64,000 nucleotides of DNA from Zipacnadum sp036504235 (GTDB lineage Bacteria > Armatimonadota > Zipacnadia > Zipacnadales > Zipacnadaceae). This document shows positions 40,155 through 53,076 of the stretch, in pieces. Position 1 is the stretch's first letter, and each line of letters opens with the position of its first letter. Both the position numbers and the translations under genes were made by a program. The stretch is taken from NCBI GenBank assembly GCA_036504235.1, contig DASXVN010000044.1, forward strand, positions 1 to 64,000, in the 5' to 3' direction. The notes under the pieces are model-generated. The model searched no databases, was not told where the DNA came from, and worked only from the letters and a program-made list of their open reading frames with translations.

Positions 40155-40350
40155 GCTTTCCGTTACTCCCCCCTCTCCCCAGGTCTGCTGCGGGAGAGGG
40201 GGCCGGGGGGGAGTGAGGTAAGACGGGCGGCCGGCCTCCGCCTTCCGCTTCGGCGCGGGCGGAGCAAGCTCCGCCCCTACTAACGACAAACGGCCGGCGG
40301 GGTACCCTTCGACAGGCTCAGGGCCTGCGGCAAGTCCCCGCCCTACAGAG
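40155..40350. repeat. hairpin repeats upstream of rplU
   Basis: A reverse family A copy (40165-40222), a family E hairpin GGGCGGAGCAAGCTCCGCCC (40258-40277) and a family B unit interrupted by CCTTCGACAGGCTCAGGGC (40290-40348; the 19-mer at 40306-40324). Confidence 0.85.
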
Positions 40351-40376
40351 GAAACGCGCTCCTCCCCACATACCCC

Positions 40377-40405
40377 TTGACTTCGGCTGCCCTTATCGGT
40401 ATAGT
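40377..40405 (+). promoter_or_regulatory. promoter of the rplU-rpmA-obgE operon
   Basis: TTGACT (40377-40382) is 17 nt from TATAGT (40400-40405). The leader of about 70 nt contains the hairpin ACAGCCACCCGCGAGGGCGG with its closing GGCTGT (40415-40438), similar in position to the r-protein L21 leader element. Confidence 0.75.
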
Positions 40406-40480
40406 ATGTTCCGCACAGCCACCCGCGAGGGCGGCTGTCGGTTATTCTCTGGCTGCCTTTTCTGGGAAGGTTGTAGCTAA

Positions 40481-40792
40481 ATGTACGCAATAATTGAGTT
40501 TGGTGGACGTCAGTACCGCTTGGACGACCAAGCTACCCTGCGCATGGCCAAGATCGAGGCCCTGCCGGGTGAGAAGGTCTCCTTCGACAAGGTCCTGGCC
40601 GTTCGGGAGGACAGCGACTTCCGCATCGGCGCTCCCTACGTGGCCGGCGCCCAAGTGGAGTGCACCGTGATCCAGCAGGGTCGCGGGGCCAAGATCCGCA
40701 TCATGAAGTTCAAGCGCAAGAAGCACTACAAGAAGCAGGCCGGCCACCGGCAGGACTTCACCGCCGTGCGCGTCGACTCGATTGTAGCCTGA
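40481..40792 (+). CDS. rplU: 50S ribosomal protein L21
   Basis: A 103-residue protein. It starts MYAIIEFGGRQYRLDDQATL (Y-A-[VI]-I-E-x-G-G-K/R-Q-Y is the family start) and ends KKHYKKQAGHRQDFTAVRVD, where K-R-K-K-x-Y-x-x-x-x-G-H-R-Q is diagnostic. L21 binds 23S rRNA. rplU-rpmA-obgE is a classic operon. Confidence 0.97.
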   Translation: MYAIIEFGGRQYRLDDQATLRMAKIEALPGEKVSFDKVLAVREDSDFRIGAPYVAGAQVECTVIQQGRGAKIRIMKFKRKKHYKKQAGHRQDFTAVRVDSIVA

Positions 40793-40853
40793 TTGTCTCG
40801 CGGGGAGCGCCGTTTCGGCGTCCTCCTCGCGGGTAGCTAAGGAGTGAGCAGCA

Positions 40854-41126
40854 ATGGCACATAAGAAGGGAATGGGGAGTACTCGCAACGGTCGCGATAG
40901 TAACTCCAAGCGACTGGGCGTCAAGGCGTATGGGGGCGAGGTCGTCAAGGCCGGCTCCATCATCATCCGCCAGCGCGGCACCAAGATCCTCCCCGGCAAC
41001 AATATCGGTCGCGGCAAGGACGACACCCTGTTCGCCCTCGTCCCCGGCCATGTCAAGTTTGTTGGCCGCAAGGGCGGGCAGCGCCAGGTTCACGTGGAGC
41101 CGATGGTTGCCGCTCCCGCTGAGTAA
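40854..41126 (+). CDS. rpmA: 50S ribosomal protein L27
   Basis: A 90-residue protein. It starts MAHKKGMGSTRNGRDSNSKR and contains RLGVKAYGGEVVKAGSIIIR and QRGTKILPGNNIGRGKDDTL, all family signatures. There is no N-terminal prosequence of the Firmicutes type. The N-terminus reaches the peptidyl-transferase centre. GGAG lies just upstream. Confidence 0.97.
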   Translation: MAHKKGMGSTRNGRDSNSKRLGVKAYGGEVVKAGSIIIRQRGTKILPGNNIGRGKDDTLFALVPGHVKFVGRKGGQRQVHVEPMVAAPAE

Positions 41127-41247
41127 CCGCGCCGCCCCTTAAGTCGTCTTACGCTGCCGGCGTCGCTTGACGTCGGCAGTGTTGCTTTGGGGGGACCGTT
41201 GCCTTTCGCACTGCTTTTCGCAGCCCGACCGGAGGCCTCGCGCCACT

Positions 41248-42540
41248 ATGGGTTCCTTTATTGACCAGGTTGAGATTACCATCAGCGGCGGCAAGGGTGG
41301 CGATGGCCAGACCACCTTCCGGCGCGAAAAGTACGTGCCCCGCGGCGGGCCCTCCGGCGGCGACGGCGGCCACGGGGCGGCCGTGGTGCTCCAGGGCGAC
41401 CCGCGCCTGCGCACGCTGCTCGACTTCACCTACAAGAAGATCTTCACCGCCCCCGCGGGGGCCGACGGCGGCTCCAAGCAGCTTACCGGCAAGACCGGGC
41501 ACAACCTCATCGTGCGCGTGCCGCTGGGCACCGTGCTCTATGACGCCGACACCGGCGAGAAGCTGGGCGAGATCGTACTCTCCGGCCAGGAGCTGCTGGT
41601 AGCGCGCGGCGGCAAGGGCGGCCGCGGTAACAGCCACTTCACCAACTCCGTGCGCCAGGCCCCCCGCATTCGCGAGCGCGGCCTGCTCGGCGAGGAGCGC
41701 CACCTGCGGATGGAGTTGCAGCTACTGGCCGATGTGGGCCTAATCGGCATGCCCAACGCCGGCAAGTCCTCCCTGCTGAGCCGCATCTCCGCGGCCCATC
41801 CCCAGATCGCTTCCTACCCCTTTACCACGCTGGAGCCGCAACTCGGCGTCGTGCGTCTGGACGAGCACACCGAGTTCGTGGTGGCCGACATGCCGGGGCT
41901 GATTGAGGGCGCGCACGCGGGCGTGGGCCTGGGCGACGAGTTCCTCCGCCACATCCGCCGCACGCGGCTGCTCCTGCATGTGCTCGACGCCGCGAGCGTG
42001 GAGGGCCGCGACCCCCTGGAGGACTATGCGGTGATCAACGCCGAACTAGCGGCCTACGCCGAAGAGGTCTCCACGCTGCCCCAGATCGCGGTGCTCAACA
42101 AACTGGACCTCCCTGAGGCGCAGGAGAATCTCCCCCGCCTCCAGGAGGCGCTGACCGCGCAAGGCGTCACCACCTGGCCGATCTCGGCGGCGACCGGCGA
42201 GGGCGTCACTGAGCTGATGTGGGAGACCGCCCGCCGCCTGCGGAACCTGGAGGAGATTCAGCCGTCCGCGGAGGCGCCCATGTACGCGGAGCTGCCCGCC
42301 GAGCCGGAGCGGCCGCTGGCGATCGTGCGCCGCCGCCCCGGCCTCTACGAGGCCACCGGCACGGCCGTGGAGCGTCTCATGCAGCAGTCGGACCTGTCCA
42401 CGCACGACGGCCAGCACCACTACCACGTGCTCCTGCGGCGCGTGGGTCTGTTCACGGCGCTGGCGCAAGCCGGCGCGCAGCAGGGCGACTCGGTCGTGGT
42501 GGCCGGCAAGGAATTCGAGTACCAGGAGGACGACGACTAA
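41248..42540 (+). CDS. obgE: GTPase Obg
   Basis: A 430-residue ribosome-assembly GTPase. The Obg fold at 1-158 begins DQVEITISGGKGGDGQTTFR with the Gly-rich GGPSGGDGGHG. The G domain follows with P-loop LIGMPNAGKSSLL (about 166-178), switch I YPFTTLEPQLG, DMPGLIEGA, NKLD and the SA motif in WPISAATGEG. A C-terminal OCT domain is present (about 350-420, RPGLYEATGTAVERLMQQSD). ATG 41248 has GGAGG 12 nt upstream; the longer frame adds non-conserved sequence. An acidic end, EYQEDDD, is usual. Confidence 0.96.
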   Translation: MGSFIDQVEITISGGKGGDGQTTFRREKYVPRGGPSGGDGGHGAAVVLQGDPRLRTLLDFTYKKIFTAPAGADGGSKQLTGKTGHNLIVRVPLGTVLYDADTGEKLGEIVLSGQELLVARGGKGGRGNSHFTNSVRQAPRIRERGLLGEERHLRMELQLLADVGLIGMPNAGKSSLLSRISAAHPQIASYPFTTLEPQLGVVRLDEHTEFVVADMPGLIEGAHAGVGLGDEFLRHIRRTRLLLHVLDAASVEGRDPLEDYAVINAELAAYAEEVSTLPQIAVLNKLDLPEAQENLPRLQEALTAQGVTTWPISAATGEGVTELMWETARRLRNLEEIQPSAEAPMYAELPAEPERPLAIVRRRPGLYEATGTAVERLMQQSDLSTHDGQHHYHVLLRRVGLFTALAQAGAQQGDSVVVAGKEFEYQEDDD

Positions 42541-42558
42541 CCGGAACGGGTGAGGCGA

Positions 42559-43626
42559 ATGGCGTTGCGGATGATTCAGGTGGGCACCGGCGGCTGGGGC
42601 GGCGCTTGGTGCCGACGCTTTCTGCCCGACAACGTGGCCGACGGCCTGATTGAGGTCGTCGCCGCGGTGGACCTAGACCCGGCCCAGCACGTCAACGCGC
42701 GGGAGGGCCTGGCCCTCCCCCCGGAACGCCTCTACACCGACCTGCAGCGCGCTCTGGACGAGAACCAGGCGGACTTCTGCACGGTTGTGGTCCCCCCTGC
42801 CTGCCACGAGTCCGTGGTGGACGCCGCGCTCGCCCACGGGCTGCATATCCTCTCCGAAAAGCCGATCGCTGACTCCCTGCCCGCCGCCGTGCGCATTGCC
42901 GAGAAGGTCAAACGCGCCGGCGTCAAAATGGGCGTGACCATGAGCCACCGCTTTGACCAGGACAAGACCAGCCTCCGCGAGGAGCTGCGCTCGGGCCGCT
43001 GGGGCGATCTGGACTACCTGGTCTGCCGCTTCACCTGCAACTGCCGCGCCTTCGGCAGTTGGGGCCAGTTCCGCCACGAAATCCCCGATCCCCTGATGGT
43101 GGAGGGCGCGGTGCACCACCTCGACTTTTTGGTGGACATGACCGGCGCCCCCTGCGAGACCCTCTACGCCCAGACCTGGAATCCCCGCTGGGGCGAGTTC
43201 GCGGGTGACTCCCAGGCACTGGTCACCATGCGCTCCACGAACGGCCGCCGCGCCTTTTACGAAGGCGCCAAAACCAACGCGCACGGCCTGAACGGCTGGG
43301 GCGACGAGTACGTACGCGCCGAGTGCGAGGGCGCCACCCTGGTGCTGGACCACCGCGAGCTCCGCGTCTTCCCGCACGGGGCGGACAACCCCGCGGGCGA
43401 GCCTCTCCCCCTCCTCGAGCAACCCAAGTGGGCGAACAGCTGGCTGATCGAGAAGTTCGTGCGCTGGCTGGAGGGCGGGCCGGAGATGGAAACCAACGTG
43501 GAGGCCAACCTGCAATCGGTGGCGCTAGTCTTCGCCGCGATCGAGAGCAGCCGCACCGGCCAGCCGGTGCAAGTCCAGGAGTACCTGGAGGCCACGCGGC
43601 GAGAGGTCCGGGCGGAAGGGTTCTGA
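42559..43626 (+). CDS. Gfo/Idh/MocA-family oxidoreductase
   Basis: A 355-residue NAD(P)-dependent oxidoreductase. The Rossmann start is MIQVGTGGWGGAWCRRF. The conserved lysine motif lies in HILSEKPIADSLPAAVRI (E-K-P, about residue 101), with the His of the second half in EGAVHHLDFLVDMTGAP. Family members oxidise or epimerise sugars and inositols; the substrate is not predictable. It follows obgE by 18 nt and may be cotranscribed. The start is taken as ATG 42559; ATG 42571 and GTG 42550 are possible. Confidence 0.88.
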   Translation: MALRMIQVGTGGWGGAWCRRFLPDNVADGLIEVVAAVDLDPAQHVNAREGLALPPERLYTDLQRALDENQADFCTVVVPPACHESVVDAALAHGLHILSEKPIADSLPAAVRIAEKVKRAGVKMGVTMSHRFDQDKTSLREELRSGRWGDLDYLVCRFTCNCRAFGSWGQFRHEIPDPLMVEGAVHHLDFLVDMTGAPCETLYAQTWNPRWGEFAGDSQALVTMRSTNGRRAFYEGAKTNAHGLNGWGDEYVRAECEGATLVLDHRELRVFPHGADNPAGEPLPLLEQPKWANSWLIEKFVRWLEGGPEMETNVEANLQSVALVFAAIESSRTGQPVQVQEYLEATRREVRAEGF

Positions 43627-43634
43627 GAAACGAA

Positions 43635-43663
43635 ACCGGGCGGAACCTGAGGTCCCGCCCGGT
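43635..43663 (+). terminator. hairpin after the Gfo/Idh gene
   Basis: ACCGGGCGG pairs with CCGCCCGGT around an 11-nt loop, 9 nt after the stop codon. No clear T-run follows, so termination is likely but not certain. Confidence 0.45.
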
Positions 43664-43667
43664 CAGG

Positions 43668-43712
43668 CGTTCATCCCTCTCCTGCCAGGAGAGGGGTCGG
43701 GGGTGAGGCCTC
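43668..43712. repeat. reverse family A repeat
   Basis: CCCTCTCCTGCCAGGAGAGG followed by GGTCGGGGGTGAGGC, the reverse of the CTCACCCC units elsewhere. It ends directly before the stop codon of the minus-strand gene. Confidence 0.8.
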
Positions 43713-43717
43713 CCCCT

Positions 43718-45703
43718 CTACTTCCCGCTCTCGTTGATCCCCCACGGCACGGTGCGATCCCAGAGGATCTCCAGCGACTCCCAGGGAATCCCCGTCGGGC
43801 GCGGCTGGTAGCCGCCCGGCATCACGCTGACGGCCTCCTCCGGCAGACCCGTCGCCGCCCACACCGTTTGCGCCAACTGGCGCCCGTTGATGGTGGCGTA
43901 GCGCGCCGAGCAGTCATGCACGGTGTAGCAGGTGGCCAGGTCCACGGCCTCGCGGCCGGGAATCGCGGACCGCAGGTAGCGCGGGCGCCGCGTGTTGAAC
44001 AGCGCGTAGTCCTCGAAGCTAGCGGCCTCCTGCAGGTACCCCAGGAACTCCTCCAGGCTGCCGTACTCGTCCACGCCGGCGACCTCCGCGGCAAAGCCGT
44101 TGAAGGTGCCCAGCAGCTCCGCTGGGCTGAACTGCCGCTCCGGCCCCCGGTAGTTATCTATCGTCAGCACCTGGTAGTGCGGCAGGCTCTCCAGGCGCAC
44201 CGTGACGGGCAGGCCACTTAGCGAGAAGGCCAGCGGCCGCAGCGCCAGTAGACAGCGCCCGGCGCGCACGCCGAACCACTGCTTCGGCGAGTACTCGCCG
44301 GCCCAGTCGCCGATGGCCTCCGACCCCACGCGCAGTTCCTCGACCGGAGCCAGGTGCGTGCCCCAGGCGACCATCTGGGACAGACGAGAGATCGGGATCT
44401 CACCCAAGGCCGCGACATGCGCGCTGACCAGGGCGGTCGGTCCCTGCTGGAGGGTCACGTAGTGCGCGTGATTGGGCACGAAGTCCTCGTCCTGCCAGCC
44501 CCGGTCCTCGCCGCAGATTCCCGGCATCTGCTCATTGAGGGTGTAGCGGCAGTGAATGGTCGAGCCGACCGGCTCCTGGCCCGCGCGCGGGTAGGTCACG
44601 AAGAACGCGCTGGGCTGGCCGCCGTTCCCATAGCCGGTGCTGGAGGTGCCCAGCGAGTAGTCCTCGGTCATGTAGGTGGTGGTCACGGCCTGCCGGCAAG
44701 GCATCTCGCCCGTGTCGCCATGCTCGGTGGTCGCCACGATCTGGAACGGATTGGGCTTCTCCACAAACAGCCGCGCGAGGTCGTCATCCAGATGGTAGTG
44801 CCCCGCCACGAACCAGCACATCTGCGCGATGTTGAAAGTGAGGTTGCCGCAGTGGTGCGTGACCAGCCAGGCGGGGGGATCAAACAGGGCCATCGGCGAA
44901 AGGCCCGTGGCCTCGTCCCCCAGGACCGTCCAGATCAGCGAGCGCACGCAGGAGAGGTGCCCGATGGTATCCACCGTGTAGGAACGGCTATGCGGCCCCG
45001 CTTGCTGGTGACTGCTGGGGTGCCAGTGGCAGGCCAGGTCGGCCCACAGGCGCCGCTCGAGCAGCCGGGCCACTTCCCGATCGCGGGGGCTGTCGGCATA
45101 CTCGGCGATCTCCGCCATGGCGTGCACGGTCAAGGCCGAGTAGGTCGGCGAGTTGTACTCCGCGCCTACCCCGTCGCGGTACAGCTCCTCCTGAAACTGC
45201 CGTAGCTGCCAGCGGCCGTGGGCGACCGCCACGCTGCTTTGCACGAGCTCGCCGCCCAGGATCAGGCTCATGGTACCCTTGGCCGGCATATTGTCGTTGT
45301 AGCCGTGAAACTGGTAGTCGGCCTGCCGGTCCCCCGGGAAGGCATTGTGCCCCTCCGCGGTGAGATCCAGGAGCGCGTGCTTAGCCTCGTGGCTCATCCG
45401 CTCGTGATGCTGAATGTACAGGATCGGCGCGATGTTCGAGTCGAAGATGTTGAAGCGGAAGCCGTCGTACTCCTCCACCTCCGTGCCCAGCACCACCGCG
45501 TCGGCCAGGCGCTGCTGGCTCTCGGTCCCCGCGTAAAGGGCAAAGCTGACCCACAGCCGCTCCCGGCTGAACAGCGGCGCCTCGTCAATCACCCACTCGC
45601 CCTTCTCGTTGAACCAGGACTCCGCCCGGTCCGCCGCCGCCTGGAGATACTGCCGTACTCGCTCGGCCTGCCCTGCGCGCAGGGCCGCTAGGTCACTGCT
45701 CAT
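43718..45703 (-). CDS. conserved hypothetical protein, likely alpha/alpha-toroid
   Basis: A 661-residue cytoplasmic protein without a signal peptide. I do not recognise a named family. The N-terminal 300 residues are helical with repeated patterns: HHERMSHEAKHALLDLTAEG, GAEYNSPTYSALTVHAMAEI, then RRLWADLACHWHPSSHQQAG followed by GPHSRSYTVDT. These look like the (alpha/alpha)6 toroid of polysaccharide lyases and heparinase-like proteins, with several His, Tyr and Arg clusters that could form a sugar-binding cleft. The C-terminal part is beta-rich. Such a fold suggests a glycan-active enzyme, which is inference. ATG 45703 has AGGAGG upstream. Confidence 0.65.
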   Translation of the reverse strand: MSSDLAALRAGQAERVRQYLQAAADRAESWFNEKGEWVIDEAPLFSRERLWVSFALYAGTESQQRLADAVVLGTEVEEYDGFRFNIFDSNIAPILYIQHHERMSHEAKHALLDLTAEGHNAFPGDRQADYQFHGYNDNMPAKGTMSLILGGELVQSSVAVAHGRWQLRQFQEELYRDGVGAEYNSPTYSALTVHAMAEIAEYADSPRDREVARLLERRLWADLACHWHPSSHQQAGPHSRSYTVDTIGHLSCVRSLIWTVLGDEATGLSPMALFDPPAWLVTHHCGNLTFNIAQMCWFVAGHYHLDDDLARLFVEKPNPFQIVATTEHGDTGEMPCRQAVTTTYMTEDYSLGTSSTGYGNGGQPSAFFVTYPRAGQEPVGSTIHCRYTLNEQMPGICGEDRGWQDEDFVPNHAHYVTLQQGPTALVSAHVAALGEIPISRLSQMVAWGTHLAPVEELRVGSEAIGDWAGEYSPKQWFGVRAGRCLLALRPLAFSLSGLPVTVRLESLPHYQVLTIDNYRGPERQFSPAELLGTFNGFAAEVAGVDEYGSLEEFLGYLQEAASFEDYALFNTRRPRYLRSAIPGREAVDLATCYTVHDCSARYATINGRQLAQTVWAATGLPEEAVSVMPGGYQPRPTGIPWESLEILWDRTVPWGINESGK

Positions 45704-45901
45704 TGACTTCCGCCTCCTGAAAATCGCGTTGCTCGGCGCCGCTGCGCTAGGTCCTCCCGACGCCTCGTCAAGCCGAGTAGTTCGCGCTGGCCGCGCGGTC
45801 TCCTCCCCTCGGTGAACCCTTTCACGCCGCCGACGTCCATCCTAAGACAAGGCGTTTTGCCGCAGGAACAAAAGCAATCTGGAGAAAGTCAAAGAACTTG
45901 C

Positions 45902-45930
45902 TTGACAGGGGGAGCAAAGCTTGCTATAGT
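45902..45930 (+). promoter_or_regulatory. rrn promoter P1
   Basis: TTGACA (45902-45907), 17 nt, TATAGT (45925-45930). The region 45704-45901 upstream has no gene; A-rich stretches at 45868-45900 may act as an UP element. Confidence 0.85.
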
Positions 45931-46018
45931 CATCCCCGTTCTGGTGGGGCGGCCCCCCGGTAAAACACACCGCAGTCAACCTGATGCGCGAGTGATTCGC
46001 CGGAGTTGAAAAAAGTAC

Positions 46019-46047
46019 TTGACAGCGGGGCCAACTGAGAGTAAAGT
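46019..46047 (+). promoter_or_regulatory. rrn promoter P2
   Basis: TTGACA (46019-46024), 17 nt, TAAAGT (46042-46047), preceded by an A-tract (GAAAAAAG). The 117-bp spacing from P1 is typical of tandem rrn promoters. Confidence 0.8.
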
Positions 46048-46076
46048 GAACTCCTGCCAGACAATACTGGTTGAGC

Positions 46077-46102
46077 GATCCTTGAAAACTAAATAGCGTG
46101 AG
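46077..46102 (+). other. 16S processing stem, left arm
   Basis: GATCCTTGAAAACTAAATAG and the following CGTGAG pair with 47773-47798 (CTCACGCTATTTAGTCTTCA and GGGATC) with only two or three mismatches, enclosing 16S rRNA in the precursor as an RNase III-type substrate. Confidence 0.8.
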
Positions 46103-46173
46103 TCGAGTCCACATGATCAAATGCTGTAACCCTTGACTGAAGTCTTTTGAGCTTCAGTATTGAGGGCCCTGTT

Positions 46174-47705
<1,532 letters not shown>

Positions 47706-47772
47706 AGCAGCACAATAATCCCCTCTTCTCCAATGGGGTGCGTGCTAGGTCGGACGTTTGGACTGTTTCACT

Positions 47773-47798
47773 CTCACGCTATTTAGTCTTCAGGGATC
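47773..47798 (+). other. 16S processing stem, right arm
   Basis: Complement of 46077-46102; see the left arm. Confidence 0.8.
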
Positions 47799-47959
47799 GC
47801 CTCCCATACAGGAGCGACGAAACATCCCGCAATACGAGGCTCGCTGCATCTAAGCCTGGTAACATCGGTGGACAAGGATACCCGCGAGGGACCTGGTCCC
47901 TGGCGGTTTCTCTGTTTGTCGCGGCGTACCTTGAACAACGGTGGTGCAAGCCAGGGGAT

Positions 47960-48036
47960 GGGCCATTAGCTCAGTCGGTTAGAGCGCGCCCCTGATAAGG
48001 GCGAGGTGCGTGGTTCGACTCCACGATGGCCCACCA
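47960..48036 (+). tRNA. tRNA-Ile (anticodon GAT)
   Basis: A 77-nt cloverleaf. The acceptor GGGCCAT pairs with ATGGCCC, the D loop is AGCTCAGTCGGTTAGAGC, the anticodon loop CTGATAA carries GAT, the T arm is GTGGTTCGACTCCAC, and the discriminator A and CCA are encoded. It lies in the 16S-23S spacer. Confidence 0.97.
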
Positions 48037-48046
48037 TCTACCGATC

Positions 48047-48122
48047 GGGGACGTAGCTCAGTTGGGAGAGCGCCTCCCTTGCACGGAGGAGGTCGCCGGT
48101 TCGAGCCCGGCCGTCTCCACCA
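48047..48122 (+). tRNA. tRNA-Ala (anticodon TGC)
   Basis: A 76-nt cloverleaf. The acceptor GGGGACG pairs with CGTCTCC, the D loop is AGCTCAGTTGGGAGAGC, the anticodon loop CTTGCAC carries TGC, the T loop is GTTCGAGC, and CCA is encoded. It lies 10 nt after tRNA-Ile. Confidence 0.97.
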
Positions 48123-48220
48123 TTTGACTCGCACCGCACGACGACAGCGCAACGGAAGCAGACAGCTGCTATCGTTCCGCTGGCGTTGAGCGCAAGCTCA
48201 ACCCGGTGCCGCAGGGCGCA

Positions 48221-48243
48221 CCTTGATAACTGCATAAGTGGCT
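48221..48243 (+). other. 23S processing stem, left arm
   Basis: CTTGATAACTGCATAAGTGG and the following CT pair with 51448-51470, enclosing the 23S gene in the precursor. Confidence 0.75.
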
Positions 48244-48313
48244 GAAGTAGACAAGAGTCTACTTCAGATGTAGGGTAGATAACTACATCAAGTCGAGAGC
48301 ATTCTCTTTTTGT

Positions 48314-51417
<3,104 letters not shown>

Positions 51418-51447
51418 ATAAACAAAAAGCAATCATTGCTTTCGACA

Positions 51448-51470
51448 AGCCACTTATGCAGTTCTGAAGG
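51448..51470 (+). other. 23S processing stem, right arm
   Basis: AGCCACTTATGCAGTTCTGA and the following AGG, complementary to 48221-48243. Confidence 0.75.
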
Positions 51471-51520
51471 TGCGGCCACCTTGTAGGGGTCCCCCCTACC
51501 TTGACAACCTAAACAGTTTT

Positions 51521-51636
<116 letters not shown>

Positions 51637-51645
51637 TCTATTTAC

Positions 51646-51685
51646 AGAGCCGCTGAGCATTATGCCCAGCGGCTCTTTCTTTTGC
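51646..51685 (+). terminator. rrn operon terminator
   Basis: AGAGCCGCTG and CAGCGGCTCT form a 10-bp stem, followed by TTCTTTTGC. Confidence 0.9.
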
Positions 51686-51776
51686 GTTCATGCCGGCGTC
51701 TCCCCTGCTCCCCACTCCCAGGCACCCGTTGTCCGATCTGACTTTACTTCCGATGGGTATCGTGTATGGTGCAACC

Positions 51777-52919
51777 ATGAATTCACTTTACGACCTCCAC
51801 GCAGAAATCGCGGTGAAGCGCTCAATGGGCGTCCGCCGCGAGGAATACCTCGATTACATGACCTTCCGGGAGAACCGGCGCCCGCTCTTTGCCGAGCTGT
51901 ACGGGCCGCTACTGCAGCTCAAGCAGGAATGGGCGCGGCAAGGGGCAGCGACTGCGGAGCTAGACCTCTCGGCCTTTCGCTACCGAGCGCCGCTCTTTGG
52001 GGAAGTGCCCGTCAACACCGGCTGGCTCGGGGGGCAGGAGGAGGTAGTCCTGGAAGAGACCGAGGAAACGGTGATCGGAATAGATCGCCGCGGACGCCGC
52101 GTGAAGCTGTGCAAGCAGACGGCGACCATACCGCTGCCGTTGGAGTACCAAGTTGCGACGATGGCAGACTGGCTGCGCCTCAAGGAGCACTACGAGTTCT
52201 CCGAGGCTCGTTTTGGCGAGGGGTGGGAGGCGGTGGCGCGGGAGCAGCGCGAGGCCGGGCAGGTGGTGACGGTGGCCGTACCGGGCGCCTTCTGGGAGCC
52301 GCGGGAACTGATGGGCGACGCGGCGCTGTGCGTGGCCTACTACGAGCAGCCGGAGTTGCTGCACGACATCCTGGACACCATCGCCGAGACGGCCTTTCGG
52401 GTGCTGGACAGAGTGACGCGCGCGGTACCGGTGGACGTGCTGACCATCGGCGAGGATCTGGCGGGGAAGAGCGGACCGCTGGTCGGGCCGCGGCAGATGC
52501 GGGAATTCGTGGTGCCATACTACCGGCGTCTCTGGGACTTGCTGGCCGAGCGGGGGGCGCAACTGTTCGTGGTGGACTCCGACGGCAACCTCGAGCCGAT
52601 TATCCCGGACTTCTTGGCGGGCGGGGTGAACGTGCTGCAGCCGCTGGAGCCGGCGGCGGGCATGGACATCGTGCGCCTGCGCGAGCAATACGGAACGCGC
52701 CTAGCTTTCCAGGGCGGGATTGACAAGCATGTCCTACCCCGCGGCCGTGCCGAGATCGCGACCGAGCTGGAGTACAAGCTGCCCCCGATGATCCGCACCG
52801 GCGGATGCGTCCTTGGCTTAGACCACCGAATCACCAACGGGACACCGCTGGAAAGCTACCGGTTCTACCTCGACAAGTCCTGGGAGATCATGGAGCGGGA
52901 AGCGAAGAACCTGGGGTAG
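51777..52919 (+). CDS. uroporphyrinogen decarboxylase-fold (URO-D) protein, second copy
   Basis: A 380-residue protein of the URO-D/MtaA superfamily but distant from the one at 7.9 kb. Segments: AFWEPRELMGDAALCVAYYE in the middle (the family's P-F-W-x-x-R-x-x-M-G-x-E pattern), VDVLTIGEDLAGKSGPLVGP with M-x-x-F-V-x-P-Y-Y-R after it, FVVDSDGNLEPIIP and LAFQGGIDKHVLPRG (G-G-I-D-K, then R-G). D-S-D-G-N with G-G-I-D-K is typical of uncharacterised URO-D proteins in carbohydrate- and methyl-metabolising bacteria rather than of HemE. ATG 51777 lacks a clear Shine-Dalgarno; upstream in-frame ATGs exist at 51690 and 51753. Confidence 0.8.
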   Translation: MNSLYDLHAEIAVKRSMGVRREEYLDYMTFRENRRPLFAELYGPLLQLKQEWARQGAATAELDLSAFRYRAPLFGEVPVNTGWLGGQEEVVLEETEETVIGIDRRGRRVKLCKQTATIPLPLEYQVATMADWLRLKEHYEFSEARFGEGWEAVAREQREAGQVVTVAVPGAFWEPRELMGDAALCVAYYEQPELLHDILDTIAETAFRVLDRVTRAVPVDVLTIGEDLAGKSGPLVGPRQMREFVVPYYRRLWDLLAERGAQLFVVDSDGNLEPIIPDFLAGGVNVLQPLEPAAGMDIVRLREQYGTRLAFQGGIDKHVLPRGRAEIATELEYKLPPMIRTGGCVLGLDHRITNGTPLESYRFYLDKSWEIMEREAKNLG

Positions 52920-53076
52920 GGAACTGAGAGAGAGCGGGCTGCCCCTCCGGCGGAATCCTCCGAAGCGGTGTGGCCCATGGGGCCGGTGCGTTCGGGCCTA
53001 GTCCCGCCAGCGCAGGCAAAAGGAAGGGCGCGGACCGTGATGGCCCGCGCCCGTTGAGTTCTGGACTGGCGTCTCG

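Noticed and set aside
46133..46161. A third rrn promoter (TTGACT with AGTATT)
   Set aside because: The -10 is poor and the site overlaps a leader hairpin (CTGAAG with CTTCAG) directly before 16S.
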